A stretch of 64,000 nt of DNA from NCBI GenBank assembly GCA_017889345.1, contig JAGHEJ010000041.1, positions 29,138 through 93,137 on the forward strand, given 5' to 3'. The notes under the pieces are model-generated. The model worked only from the letters and a program-made list of their open reading frames with translations, made no database searches and was not told the origin of the DNA. The position numbers were made by a program, and so were the translations under genes. Below, in pieces: positions 1 through 8,378 of this stretch (positions are counted from its first letter, which is position 1; every line of letters begins with the position of its first letter). Source of the stretch: Clostridiales bacterium. Its GTDB lineage: Bacteria; Bacillota; Clostridia; Clostridiales; Clostridiaceae.

Positions 1-82
1 TTTCATGCTCTTTTATATCAACAACTTTAAATTTAATATCTTTATTGTAAGATTTTCTAACTACTATATCTCCAATTTTCAT
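1..82 (-). CDS. yabG: YabG sporulation protease, N-terminal 27 codons (partial)
   Basis: The gene runs off the left edge on the minus strand, so only its start is visible. The ATG at 82 is preceded by AAAAGGA at good spacing. The encoded start MKIGDIVVRKSYNKDI strongly resembles the N-terminus of YabG. In Bacillus and Clostridium, YabG is a sporulation-specific peptidase that matures spore coat or cortex-lytic proteins in the mother cell. Nothing of the catalytic part is visible, so the call rests on this N-terminal motif alone. It supports a spore-forming host. Confidence 0.72.
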   Translation of the reverse strand, partial: MKIGDIVVRKSYNKDIKFKVVDIKEHE

Positions 83-146
83 AAAAGTCCTTTTTAATCA
101 TATTCTTAATTAAAAATATGTTTTAAAAAGGATTTATGATACTTTT

Positions 147-929
147 TTAAACGTTTCTTCCACCTAATATATTAAATCCTGAATCAACGTGGATTATTTC
201 TCCAGTTATTCCTCTTGAAAGATCACTTATTAAAAATAATGCAGTATCCCCAACTTCTGACGGATCAGTTGTTCTTCTAAGGGGAGCATTCTTTTCAATT
301 TCTTCTAAGATTAAATTAAAATCTCCAATTCCTTTTGCTGAAAGAGTTTTTATTGGTCCTGCCGAAATTCCATTAACTCTTATGTTTTTCTTTCCTAAAT
401 CATTAGCTAAATATCTAACGCTCATATCAAGAGATGCCTTTGCAACTCCCATTACGTTATAGTTTGGAATAACTTTTTCACTTCCATAATAAGTAAGAGT
501 TACTATGCTTCCTCCTTCTGTCATATACTTAGAAGCTTCTTTTATGACTCCTGTTAAAGAATAAGCACTTATATTTTGAGATAATAAAAATCCTTCCCTT
601 GTAGTATTTAAATATTCTCCCTTTAACTCTTCTTTATTTGCAAAAGCTATTGAGTGAACAATTCCGTGGATTACTCCAACTTTTTCTCCTATTGTTTTAA
701 AACAATTTTCTATACTTTCGTCGCTTGAAACATCACATTCAACCATTAAATACTTTTTTCCAAGAGTGTCTACTAATTTTTCAAGATTCTTTTTAAATCT
801 TTCATTTACATATGTAAAAATAATATTTGCATCAGCTTTATGTAAAGATTGAGCAATATGCCAAGCTATACTAAAATTGTTAGCAACTCCCATTATTACT
901 ACATTTTTTTTGTTTAATGATATCTCCAT
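147..929 (-). CDS. fabI: Enoyl-[acyl-carrier-protein] reductase (NADH) FabI
   Basis: The 260-residue protein is a short-chain dehydrogenase-fold enoyl-ACP reductase, which catalyses the last reduction of each fatty acid elongation cycle in the cytosol. It has the N-terminal dinucleotide-binding segment MGVANNFSIAW (residues 13-23). It also has the FabI-type catalytic pair Tyr157-x6-Lys164 (YNVMGVAK), which differs from the Y-x3-K of ordinary short-chain dehydrogenases. Length is normal for FabI. The ATG follows a perfect AGGAGGAG site. The gene appears monocistronic: the upstream cotS unit ends in a hairpin at 1022-1049. No other fatty acid synthesis gene is next to it. A 25-bp imperfect palindrome lies 56 bp upstream and could be an operator. 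Confidence 0.95.
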   Translation of the reverse strand: MEISLNKKNVVIMGVANNFSIAWHIAQSLHKADANIIFTYVNERFKKNLEKLVDTLGKKYLMVECDVSSDESIENCFKTIGEKVGVIHGIVHSIAFANKEELKGEYLNTTREGFLLSQNISAYSLTGVIKEASKYMTEGGSIVTLTYYGSEKVIPNYNVMGVAKASLDMSVRYLANDLGKKNIRVNGISAGPIKTLSAKGIGDFNLILEEIEKNAPLRRTTDPSEVGDTALFLISDLSRGITGEIIHVDSGFNILGGRNV

Positions 930-984
930 TTTACTCCTCCTAATTTTTAATTATAAAACTCCCTGTTATAATTCAAAATTATTT

Positions 985-1009
985 TTGACTATTTTTGTAA
1001 AAAAGTCAA
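985..1009. promoter_or_regulatory. Imperfect 25-bp palindrome upstream of fabI
   Basis: TTGACT at 985-990 and AGTCAA at 1004-1009 are inverted copies around a T-rich/A-rich centre. The element sits between the cotS terminator and the fabI ribosome binding site. On the minus strand the TTGACT could also be a -35 hexamer. The position suggests an operator or promoter element for fabI. It does not match the FapR or FabT consensus as I know them. Confidence 0.3.
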
Positions 1010-1021
1010 TAAAAAACAACT

Positions 1022-1049
1022 AAAACGTGTAAAAACTAATACACGTTTT
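1022..1049 (-). terminator. Intrinsic terminator of the cotS gene
   Basis: A perfect 10-bp stem (AAAACGTGTA / TACACGTTTT) with an 8-nt loop lies 5 bp beyond the cotS stop. On the minus strand it is followed by GTTGTTTTTTATTG, a U-rich tail. Confidence 0.8.
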
Positions 1050-1054
1050 AATTG

Positions 1055-2059
1055 TTAAATTTTTATAGAATATTCATTCTTAAATTTAGTTAAAAATTCC
1101 ATATACTCATCTTTTTCATTTAATATTTTTTCAAAATGATTCATGAAAACATTTTGTCTTATAAGCATGTCATTATAAAAATATCTATTAGAAAGTCTCC
1201 AAAACCTTTGTGGAAACATTAAAAATCCATAAATTAAAAATATTTCATCATCACTAAGTTTTGAAACCTTATCATAACTTTCAATTATGTTTTTACAAAT
1301 CTCAATATCCCAATTATTCTTCTTTAAAACTTTTGTTATAAAATTTGCAACGTCATAACTTCTAATTTCTCTCTTACAATAATCAAAATCTACAACATTA
1401 AACTTCTCATCATTATCTATTACAATATTGTGATGAGTGTAATCATGATGGCAAAAGCTTTTCTCTTCCTCTGCAATTTTGCAAATATCATAATATTTAG
1501 ACACCTCAAAAAGAGCATAAGCTTCTTTTGCAAGATTTTTATAAAACTCATAATTTTTAAGATATATCATGTCCACATCATTTTTGATTCCTTTTTTACG
1601 AACCATATCTCTCATTTTATCAAAAGACTTTATGCGTTTACTCATAACGCTTGGCCATCTTTCAAGATCACTTTTAAGCTTTGAATGTTCAGGGGGCTCA
1701 TATCCTCTAGATGCAATATGAAGATTTGCAAGAGTATTAGAAGCTTTAACAACTTCATCTATGTTCATAAAATCACATTCTCTTCCCTCAATCCATTGAG
1801 AAAGTGTGTAAATATCTTCATTAACTATCGCATAAGGATTATTTTCTACATTTAAATAAAACCTATCTATGTTATCAAATCCATTTTTAATTAAATGTTC
1901 TTTTGCTCCATATATAAAAATTAATTTCTGTACACCATAAGAAACCTTTTTTAAACACATTTCTCCTTTATTAGTCTTTAAAAAATAAATTCCCTTACTT
2001 GGTTTTATTTTCTCTATTTTTAAATCAAATTGTCTTTCAATCTCAAATTCTCTCATCAT
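1055..2059 (-). CDS. cotS: CotS-family spore coat protein (kinase-like fold)
   Basis: The 334-residue protein belongs to the CotS/YtaA/YutH spore-coat family, which has an aminoglycoside-phosphotransferase-like fold. The kinase-type catalytic loop is visible as FCHHDYTHHNIVID, followed by the metal-binding segment VVDFDYCKREIRSYDVANF. A reading frame extends to a GTG at 2071, but that GTG is part of the GGAGGTG ribosome binding site. The ATG at 2059, 10 bp downstream of GGAGGT, is the likely start. A glycosyltransferase is transcribed divergently, as in Bacillus and Clostridium cotS/cotSA neighbourhoods, so a role in spore coat assembly or glycosylation is inferred. Whether it phosphorylates anything is unknown. 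Confidence 0.82.
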   Translation of the reverse strand: MMREFEIERQFDLKIEKIKPSKGIYFLKTNKGEMCLKKVSYGVQKLIFIYGAKEHLIKNGFDNIDRFYLNVENNPYAIVNEDIYTLSQWIEGRECDFMNIDEVVKASNTLANLHIASRGYEPPEHSKLKSDLERWPSVMSKRIKSFDKMRDMVRKKGIKNDVDMIYLKNYEFYKNLAKEAYALFEVSKYYDICKIAEEEKSFCHHDYTHHNIVIDNDEKFNVVDFDYCKREIRSYDVANFITKVLKKNNWDIEICKNIIESYDKVSKLSDDEIFLIYGFLMFPQRFWRLSNRYFYNDMLIRQNVFMNHFEKILNEKDEYMEFLTKFKNEYSIKI

Positions 2060-2177
2060 AGTTATATTCACCTCCTTTATATCAATATGAAATGAATATA
2101 AAAATTATTATTTTCATTAACAAATTTAATTTACTTTAATATGTTAATACTATAAAATTCAGAAGAAAGGCATAAAA

Positions 2178-3236
2178 ATGCGTATAGCAATCGATGGTAG
2201 ATCTGCTTTTTTTTATAGAGGAAGTGGAGTTGGAAATTACTCTTATGAACTTATAAAAAATATTTTTAAAATAAATTCCTCTAACTTAATTCACATACAT
2301 TCAAACCCAATTCCTAAAACCTACAAATCTTTTTGGGAATTATCAAATACACCCTTAGTTTTAACAAAACATTACGATACATTTCTAAATCCACATAACG
2401 GAATTGGTCTTCCAAAAAATAACTCAGAAAAAATTATAACAACTCTTCACGATATTATTCCCTCAAAATTACCAGAAACTGTTAGCCCTACTTATTTAAA
2501 AATATATAATGAAAATATTTTTAAAATCCTTGAGAGGAGCCACAAAATTTTAACAGTTTCAAATTTTTCAAAAAATGATATTTCAAAGACTTTTAACATA
2601 AATAAAGATAAAATACACGTAACTTATCTTGCTCCTTCTAAAATCTATAAACCAATTAATAAGAATCTTTGTAGAAATTTTTTAAAAAAATTCTATAACA
2701 TAAATTTTAATTACGTTTTATATATAGGAGGGTTTAGTCCTCGAAAAAATATTTTGGGCTTAATAGAAGGTTTTTCAAAACTTCGTTATAAAATTCCAAA
2801 CATTAAACTTTTAATAGTTGGATTTAAGGGAATCTCTTATGAAAATTATTTCAAAAGATGTTGTGAGCTTAATTTATGTAATGATGTAATTTTTACTGGA
2901 TTTATTCCAACTTGCGATCTTCCATTTTTTTATAATGGAGCAAAATGCTTTATATACCCCTCTTTTTATGAAGGATTTGGTCTTCCTCCCCTTGAAGCTA
3001 TGGCTTGTGAAACTCCTGTTATAACCTCAAAAGTTACCTCAATGCCTGAAATTTTAAAAAATGCTCCAATTTATATCGATCCATATAATATAGACGATAT
3101 TTATGATGGTTTATATAATTTATTAAAAGACTCCTCTCTTCAAAAAAAAGCTATTAAAAATTCTTTAAACCACGTTAAAAATTTTTCCTGGGAAAAAACC
3201 TCAAGAAAAACCTTAGAATTTATATACAAAAATTAA
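2178..3236 (+). CDS. GT4-type glycosyltransferase, probably spore-coat associated
   Basis: The 352-residue GT-B fold transferase starts MRIAIDGRSAF with the glycine-rich GSGVGNYSYEL acceptor-side loop. It continues with the donor-site region PRKNILGLIEGF and the E-x7-E motif in SFYEGFGLPPLEAMACETP (about residues 265-285). These are standard for family 1/4 retaining transferases using nucleotide sugars. It is divergent from a cotS gene, resembling the CotSA arrangement, so a spore-coat polysaccharide or glycoprotein substrate is possible but not shown. The start ATG follows GAAAGG. A bidirectional terminator directly follows the stop codon. Confidence 0.85.
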   Translation: MRIAIDGRSAFFYRGSGVGNYSYELIKNIFKINSSNLIHIHSNPIPKTYKSFWELSNTPLVLTKHYDTFLNPHNGIGLPKNNSEKIITTLHDIIPSKLPETVSPTYLKIYNENIFKILERSHKILTVSNFSKNDISKTFNINKDKIHVTYLAPSKIYKPINKNLCRNFLKKFYNINFNYVLYIGGFSPRKNILGLIEGFSKLRYKIPNIKLLIVGFKGISYENYFKRCCELNLCNDVIFTGFIPTCDLPFFYNGAKCFIYPSFYEGFGLPPLEAMACETPVITSKVTSMPEILKNAPIYIDPYNIDDIYDGLYNLLKDSSLQKKAIKNSLNHVKNFSWEKTSRKTLEFIYKN

Positions 3237-3270
3237 AGCTCTAATATTTTCCACAAACATTAGAGCTTTT
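3235..3270. terminator. Bidirectional intrinsic terminator
   Basis: An 11-bp stem AAAGCTCTAAT / ATTAGAGCTTT lies between the convergent glycosyltransferase and thioredoxin genes, with T-rich sequence on the plus side and A-rich sequence on the other. The left arm includes the glycosyltransferase stop codon. Confidence 0.85.
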
Positions 3271-3274
3271 TGTT

Positions 3275-3589
3275 TTATATATTTGATTTTATAAATTCTT
3301 CAATATCACTTATAGAATTTATTTTATTAGGCATAAGTCTTCCTTTTTGTTCCCCATTTTCATAAACTATCATAGTTGGAAGACCCATAACCTTTTCTTT
3401 AATACAAAGCATTTTATCTTCATCCACATTAAATTTAAAAAACTTCATACTATCTTTATATTTTTCAGATAATTCCACAACTCCATCCATAAATTGTAAG
3501 CATTTTTGGCAACTATTACTCCAAAAATCTACAAAACAAACTCCTTCACTTAATTCTTGTTTAAAATTATCTTTGCTTAATGATACCAT
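3275..3589 (-). CDS. trxA: Thioredoxin with CQKC active site
   Basis: The 104-residue protein has the thioredoxin fold: a DFWSNSCQKC active-site helix start (Cys27, Cys30), a KFNVDED strand and the cis-proline loop MGLPTMIVYENG. It lies 23 bp downstream of trxB on the same strand, so it is almost certainly the substrate of that reductase. The active site is CQKC rather than the usual CGPC. Such variation changes redox potential in thioredoxins and is common among secondary clostridial thioredoxins. The ATG follows AGGAGG. No other disulfide-reductase partner (for example glycine reductase) is visible nearby. Confidence 0.88.
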   Translation of the reverse strand: MVSLSKDNFKQELSEGVCFVDFWSNSCQKCLQFMDGVVELSEKYKDSMKFFKFNVDEDKMLCIKEKVMGLPTMIVYENGEQKGRLMPNKINSISDIEEFIKSNI

Positions 3590-3612
3590 TTAATTTTCCT
3601 CCTAAAAATATT

Positions 3613-4524
3613 TTAATGTCCCTCTATAAACTTTTCAGCCATTATACTAGCTATAGCTCCATCTGAAGCCGCTGTTATAATTTGTCTTAAATCTTTCTTT
3701 CTTAAATCTCCTGCAACAAATACTCCATCTATATTTGTTTTCATATCTTCCCCAGCTAGTACATATCCACCTTCATCAAGTTCTATTTTTCCTTTTATAA
3801 TATCATTTATTGGATCAAGTCCAACAAATACGAAACATCCAGAAACTTCAAGCTCACTTTTTTCTCCAGTTAATGTATTCTTCAAAATAAGCTTCTCTAA
3901 AAGTCCATCTCCTTGAGCTTCCTCTACAACAGAATTTAAAATAAATTCAATTTTTTCATGCTCTTTTGCTTTATTTACAAGAGATTTTGCAGCTCTAAAC
4001 TCATCTCTTCTATGAATAATTTTTATAGACTTTGCAAATCTTGTTAAAAATATTGCTTCAGTTAATGCAGAATCTCCTCCACCAATAACAGCTATATCCA
4101 TCCCTTCAAAGAATGCTCCATCGCATGTTGCACAATATGAAACTCCCATACTTCTAAATTCTTCTTCATTTTTAAATCCTGCAAGTCTTGGCTTTGCTCC
4201 CATAGCAAGTATAACTGTTTTACCTTGTAATTCCCCTTTAGATGTAATAACCTTCTTTATTTTATCATCAAATTTTACACTTTCTACATCACCCTTTAAT
4301 ATTTCAACACCAAATTTTTCAACTTGTTCTTTCATTGTTTCTGATAATTCTGGTCCTGTAACTTTTAAAACTCCAGGATAATTTTCAACTTCATGAGTTG
4401 TTGATGTTTGACCACCAAAAGTTTCCTTCTCAATTAAAACAGTATTTAACTTTCCTCGACCTGCATATAGTCCTGCAGAAAGACCAGCAGGTCCACCACC
4501 TATAATAATCACATCATAAATCAT
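3613..4524 (-). CDS. trxB: Thioredoxin-disulfide reductase
   Basis: The 303-residue flavoprotein transfers electrons from NADPH to thioredoxin. It shows the FAD-binding GGGPAGLSAGLY (residues 9-20), the redox pair CATC (Cys131, Cys134), the NADPH-binding GGGDSALTEA segment, and the C-terminal FAD motif GVFVAGDLRKKDLRQI. Length is normal. The ATG follows AAGGAGGAG. It is cotranscribed with the thioredoxin gene downstream. The degV gene ends 15 bp upstream, so all three may form one operon. Confidence 0.95.
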   Translation of the reverse strand: MIYDVIIIGGGPAGLSAGLYAGRGKLNTVLIEKETFGGQTSTTHEVENYPGVLKVTGPELSETMKEQVEKFGVEILKGDVESVKFDDKIKKVITSKGELQGKTVILAMGAKPRLAGFKNEEEFRSMGVSYCATCDGAFFEGMDIAVIGGGDSALTEAIFLTRFAKSIKIIHRRDEFRAAKSLVNKAKEHEKIEFILNSVVEEAQGDGLLEKLILKNTLTGEKSELEVSGCFVFVGLDPINDIIKGKIELDEGGYVLAGEDMKTNIDGVFVAGDLRKKDLRQIITAASDGAIASIMAEKFIEGH

Positions 4525-4539
4525 TAAAAACTCCTCCTT

Positions 4540-5376
4540 TTAATCATTTTTTATAAATACTCCCGTACACCCTTTTCCAGCATATGCACCAATTACACAC
4601 CCAACATGACTCACATAAAAATTATATCCTCTATTATTCAAATAATTTTTTATATCCTCTAAAATAATTGATCCTTTTGAATATACTATATAAATTTTGC
4701 TATCCTTATCTATATTATTTTTCTCTATAAATTGAATTAAATAATTTAAAATAGCTTTTTTCCCTCTTACTCTTCCTAAAAGTATTATTTCTCCACTTAA
4801 TAACCCTATAATGGGCTTTATTTTTAATACGCGTGCTAAAACTCCTAAAGTCTTTCCAATTTTTCCTGATCTTATTAAATTTACTAAATCTTCTATAACA
4901 ATACAAGATTTAATTGTAGAAATATCCTTTTCTATATTTTTACATACTTCCTCTAAAGAATACCCATCTCTAACCATCTCCGCTGCTTCTTTAACAATAA
5001 GTCCAAGACCTAATCCAGCATTTAAACTATCGTATATATAAATATCTTTCGTTTCCAAAATATTTTTAGCAATTGAAGCTGATTGATAAGTTTCACTTAG
5101 TTTACTTGAAAGATGTATAGAAATTATTTTGTATCCTCTATCTAAATATTTTTCATATACTTCTTTAAATACATCTGGCGTAACTTGAGATGTGGTTGGA
5201 AAATCCTCGTCCTTATCCACTATTTCCATAAGTTCATCAAAAGTTATATTTTTCCCATCTTCATAAGATTTAGAATTTATATTTACAGAAAGATATACAA
5301 CTTTTACGCCAAGATCATTTAATATATCTTTTGGTAAATCACATGTGCTATCTGTAATAATTTTTATTTTATCCAC
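4540..5376 (-). CDS. DegV family fatty-acid-binding protein
   Basis: The 278-residue protein starts (V/M)DKIKIITDSTCDLPKDIL, which is diagnostic of the DegV family. DegV (FakB) proteins bind a fatty acid and present it to the kinase FakA for phosphorylation. The SxTSQVTPDVF and IHLSSKLSETYQSA segments line the acyl pocket in this family. The frame is open to a TTG at 5388, but GGAGG lies between that codon and a GTG at 5376 with 5-bp spacing, so GTG at 5376 is the probable start. No FakA gene is visible here. The trmL stop codon lies 14 bp upstream. Confidence 0.88.
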   Translation of the reverse strand: MDKIKIITDSTCDLPKDILNDLGVKVVYLSVNINSKSYEDGKNITFDELMEIVDKDEDFPTTSQVTPDVFKEVYEKYLDRGYKIISIHLSSKLSETYQSASIAKNILETKDIYIYDSLNAGLGLGLIVKEAAEMVRDGYSLEEVCKNIEKDISTIKSCIVIEDLVNLIRSGKIGKTLGVLARVLKIKPIIGLLSGEIILLGRVRGKKAILNYLIQFIEKNNIDKDSKIYIVYSKGSIILEDIKNYLNNRGYNFYVSHVGCVIGAYAGKGCTGVFIKND

Positions 5377-5389
5377 TATTTCCTCCAAG

Positions 5390-5856
5390 CTACCTCATAT
5401 TTAAAAAACCTACTTGCCTTAATGCCTCATATAAAATTATATTTGCAGTATTAGCTACATTTAAGGATCTAGTAGTTGTATTTATCATAGGTATTCTTAT
5501 TTTATAATCATCTTCTATCATATCCATTATTTCCTGAGGAAGTCCTTTTGATTCCTTCCCAAATAAAAAACAATCTCCAAATTTATAAGAAGGATTTGTA
5601 TAAAATTGAGTAGCTTTTGTGGAACAAATAAAAATTCTATTATGTTTATATTTTTCATAAAATAAAAATTTTCATAAACTGATAAATTAACATCTTTCCA
5701 ATAATCAAGACCTGCACGTTTAACCTCTTTTTCATCTAACGAAAAATTAAAAGGCTTTATTAAATGAAGCTTAGAATTAGTTAAAACACATGTTCTTCCA
5801 ATATTTCCAGTATTTAAAGGTTTTTCTGGTTCAAATAACACAATATTAAAACACAT
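5390..5856 (-). pseudogene. trmL: trmL, tRNA (cytidine/uridine-34 2'-O)-methyltransferase, interrupted by a -1 frameshift
   Basis: The first 64 codons (MCFNIVLFEPEKPLNTGNIG, then RAGLDYWKDVNLSVYENF) are the N-terminus of the SPOUT methyltransferase TrmL, which methylates the wobble ribose of tRNA-Leu. The rest is intact in the -1 frame: KYKHNRIFICSTKATQFY, FGKESKGLPQEI and TRSLNVANTANIILYEALRQ, ending at TAG 5390-5392. The switch point is an AAAATTTTT run at 5664-5672. One extra T would restore about 155 continuous codons. The heptamer A AAT TTT is in the correct zero frame for -1 slippage. A recent mutation, a sequencing error or programmed frameshifting are all possible. Without correction the product lacks the cofactor knot and would be inactive. 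Confidence 0.85.
5665..5671 (-). other. -1 slippery heptamer A AAT TTT at the trmL frame switch
   Basis: In trmL's zero frame the codons read GAA AAT TTT TAT. The heptamer formed by the last A of GAA plus AAT TTT fits X XXY YYZ. Slipping back one base continues as TTA TTT TAT GAA AAA TAT, exactly the frame that carries the rest of TrmL. Confidence 0.5.
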
Positions 5857-5886
5857 TTTAATACTTCTCCTTTGTTTTTTATATAT

Positions 5887-5925
5887 AAAAAAGGATTATA
5901 TTCATAATAAATATAATCCTTTTTT
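5887..5925 (-). terminator. Intrinsic terminator of the VanW-domain gene
   Basis: A long stem AAAAAAGGATTATATT / AATATAATCCTTTTT with a short loop lies 28 bp past the stop at 5953. It is nearly symmetrical and works with a U-tail on the minus strand. It separates this gene from trmL. Confidence 0.82.
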
Positions 5926-5952
5926 GAAATTTTTTAAAGATATTTTTAATAT

Positions 5953-7350
5953 TTACTTAGTTCCAACGTGAACAACTTTTTGTTGTGGTAAATAATAATC
6001 TTTCCAAAGTAATTTTTTCTCTAAAAGTTTTCCAGTTTGTTTATCACTAACAAGTAAATAAACATTAACCTTTGTTCCATTTACTCCATTTTTCTTAACA
6101 ACTTTTTGTCCTTTTGAAAGAGTATTATCTTTAACCTCTTTTGTTGTATATGGAACTGATTCATAAGTTTCTGATTCCATAGAATAAGTCTTATCAACTA
6201 AAGTTACATCTCCATAAATAGAAATTGTAAGTGTTCTATTTGCAGTAGACACATCAATTAATATTGGGAAATCATATGGATTTTTAAATACATAATCAAG
6301 ACTTCCCCATGCAACAACCGCATCAAATCCAAGAGGCATATAAGATGTAGGAAGAGAATGGTTTTTTCTTTGAGTTGGAATTATTCCAGATCTTATAACA
6401 GCTTGATGAAGAGTACTTAAAGTTTGACATATTCCTCCTCCAAGACCTGACTCATACACATCTCCAACAATTATTGCTGCATCTTTATATCCTCTCTCTC
6501 TTGTTCTTGGTCCAACAGTTTTATTAAAACTAAAACTTTCTCCTGGCATTAAAAGAACACCATTTATAACATTTGCTGACAATTCTACATTTGTAGCTCT
6601 CTCTTTTGATGAACTTTTAAATGTAGTTGTATATGATCCCAATTTTCCGTTTATTTTCCCTAAAACATCTGAAGAGATTCTAGGGTCAACAGATTTTGTA
6701 GGAACTTCAAATCCATTTTGTGAAGCTGAATTTGGGGTAGAATCATTTATCATTTTAATTAGAGCTTCTTTGTCAACTTCTATTCCACTTGAACTTTCAG
6801 TTACTACAACTTGTCCATTTACAATAGATGCCTTAGCATCAACAGGACTCACATTAAAAGTATTGGAAAGTTTTTCATATAAAATATCTATAACTTTATT
6901 TGCATCAAACTTTTCTTCAAGAGTAATATTTAAACTTTTCTTAGGATTAAAAATTTGATTTACCTTCTCATAATAAGAAAAATCCTCAGAAAAATTAAAC
7001 GCTTCTACTATCGCTTTATCGTAATCATAAGTTAATCCAAGCTCTTTATAAGAAACCTCTAGCACTTTATCACCTAGAGTAAACTTAACCTTACCTTCTT
7101 TTGTTGGTTCACTAAATTCTTCTAATAAAAATTCACTAAGAGAAACCTTACTTAATCCACTAACATCAACACCGTTTATACTAACCCCATTATAAACTTT
7201 TCCTTCCCAACTATTTACAATATTTGAAATTCTAAAGTTTAAAATTGAGGCAACGAAAATAATACTAATAAGAATTAATCCAATAACTGTTCCGTGAAAA
7301 ACTCTACTATTTAGTCGCAAATTTCTGTACATTTTTGAAACTCTATACAT
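5953..7350 (-). CDS. Membrane-anchored VanW/peptidoglycan-binding/G5 domain protein (YoaR-like)
   Basis: The 465-residue protein has a basic N-terminus, then one hydrophobic segment (GTVIGLILISIIFVASI, about residues 20-40), so the bulk is extracellular. A putative peptidoglycan-binding region (about 55-215) precedes a VanW domain. That domain shows GESFSFNKTVGPRTRERGY and ESGLGGGICQTLSTLHQA, then YVFKNPYDFPI (about 265-385). The C-terminus (about 395-460) is a G5-like beta domain. Such proteins occur widely in clostridia and are envelope proteins of unproven activity; the name does not imply vancomycin resistance. The ATG follows GAGGT. It is flanked by terminators, so it is monocistronic. 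Confidence 0.85.
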   Translation of the reverse strand: MYRVSKMYRNLRLNSRVFHGTVIGLILISIIFVASILNFRISNIVNSWEGKVYNGVSINGVDVSGLSKVSLSEFLLEEFSEPTKEGKVKFTLGDKVLEVSYKELGLTYDYDKAIVEAFNFSEDFSYYEKVNQIFNPKKSLNITLEEKFDANKVIDILYEKLSNTFNVSPVDAKASIVNGQVVVTESSSGIEVDKEALIKMINDSTPNSASQNGFEVPTKSVDPRISSDVLGKINGKLGSYTTTFKSSSKERATNVELSANVINGVLLMPGESFSFNKTVGPRTRERGYKDAAIIVGDVYESGLGGGICQTLSTLHQAVIRSGIIPTQRKNHSLPTSYMPLGFDAVVAWGSLDYVFKNPYDFPILIDVSTANRTLTISIYGDVTLVDKTYSMESETYESVPYTTKEVKDNTLSKGQKVVKKNGVNGTKVNVYLLVSDKQTGKLLEKKLLWKDYYLPQQKVVHVGTK

Positions 7351-7429
7351 ACTTTATACCTCTAATTTTTATAATTTAATTACAAATATGGTAAAATCAT
7401 ATCACAAATTAGTTTATAATACTATAAAA

Positions 7430-7457
7430 AAAGTACAAACATATTTGTTTGTACTTT
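7430..7457 (-). terminator. Intrinsic terminator of ddl
   Basis: A 12-bp perfect stem AAAGTACAAACA / TGTTTGTACTTT with a 4-nt loop lies just past the ddl stop, with a U-run on the minus strand. Confidence 0.85.
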
Positions 7458-7463
7458 CATTTT

Positions 7464-8363
7464 TTACTCTTTTAAAGAGCTCTCTATTAATAAATCTAAA
7501 AGACTTGAAAATTCTATTCCAATACTTCTTGCCATCTTTGGAAACAAACTTCCCTTAGTCATCCCAGGAAGAGTATTTATCTCAAGAAAATACGCTTCAT
7601 CATCTTTAATTATAAAATCAACTCTTCCATAAACTTTACATCCTAAAATTTCGTAACATTTTTTCGAAATATTTTTAATTTCTTCATCTAAATAAGAAGG
7701 AAGATTTGCTGGATCTTCTTTTGTTGTATCATCATATTTTGATTCATAATTAAAAAATTCTCTATTTTGAGTTATAATCTCAAGAATTGGAAGAGCTTCC
7801 CCATTTAATATTCCACAAGTAACTTCTCTTCCTTTTATAAATTCCTCAACTAAAACTACATCATCATATTTAAATACGTCTTGTAAAAAACTTTCAAGCT
7901 CCTCTTTATTATTACAAATTCCCATTCCAACACTAGATCCTCCAGAATTTGGTTTAACTATCACAGGAAATTTTAATTTGAAATTTTCTAAATCATAATT
8001 ATGCTTCTTAAAAATTTCTCCCTCAGCCATTTTCACATTATAATTTCTCAAAATATCTTTAACAATAGATTTATTCATACAAATTCCACTTGTTAAAGAA
8101 TTACTTCCACTATATTTTATATCAAGAGTTTCAAGTACACTTTGGGCAGTTCCATCTTCTCCAAACTCTCCATGTAAAGCAATAAATACAAAATCAAGTC
8201 CATCGCATTTTAATATATCTCTCTTAGAGTTTAAAAGTATGTCATAAACCTCATACTTATCTCTATTAAGATTTTCAATAATTTGCTTTCCTGTGTTTAT
8301 AGAAACTTCCCTTTCTGAGGATATTCCTCCATATAATACTCCTACCTTTAATTTCTTATCCAT
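7464..8363 (-). CDS. ddl: D-alanine--D-alanine ligase
   Basis: The 299-residue ATP-grasp enzyme joins two D-alanines for peptidoglycan precursor synthesis in the cytosol. Visible motifs are GGISSEREVSINTG (N-terminal substrate loop), ALHGEFGEDGTAQ, KPNSGGSSVGMG (ATP-binding glycine loop, about residue 137), EEFIKGREVTCG, and FLEINTLPGMTKGSLFP with metal ligands at the C-terminus. The ATG follows GGAGG. The nth gene ends 15 bp upstream on the same strand, so ddl may be read from the plsC-nth transcript. The neighbouring VanW-type gene is separated by a terminator. Confidence 0.95.
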   Translation of the reverse strand: MDKKLKVGVLYGGISSEREVSINTGKQIIENLNRDKYEVYDILLNSKRDILKCDGLDFVFIALHGEFGEDGTAQSVLETLDIKYSGSNSLTSGICMNKSIVKDILRNYNVKMAEGEIFKKHNYDLENFKLKFPVIVKPNSGGSSVGMGICNNKEELESFLQDVFKYDDVVLVEEFIKGREVTCGILNGEALPILEIITQNREFFNYESKYDDTTKEDPANLPSYLDEEIKNISKKCYEILGCKVYGRVDFIIKDDEAYFLEINTLPGMTKGSLFPKMARSIGIEFSSLLDLLIESSLKE

Positions 8364-8378
8364 TATATAGCCTCCATT

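Noticed and set aside
5953..8363. VanW-domain gene next to ddl as a vancomycin-resistance cluster
   Set aside because: Each gene has its own terminator, no vanH/vanX/vanS/vanR is present, and VanW-domain proteins are widespread in clostridia without resistance. The Ddl looks like the ordinary D-Ala-D-Ala enzyme.
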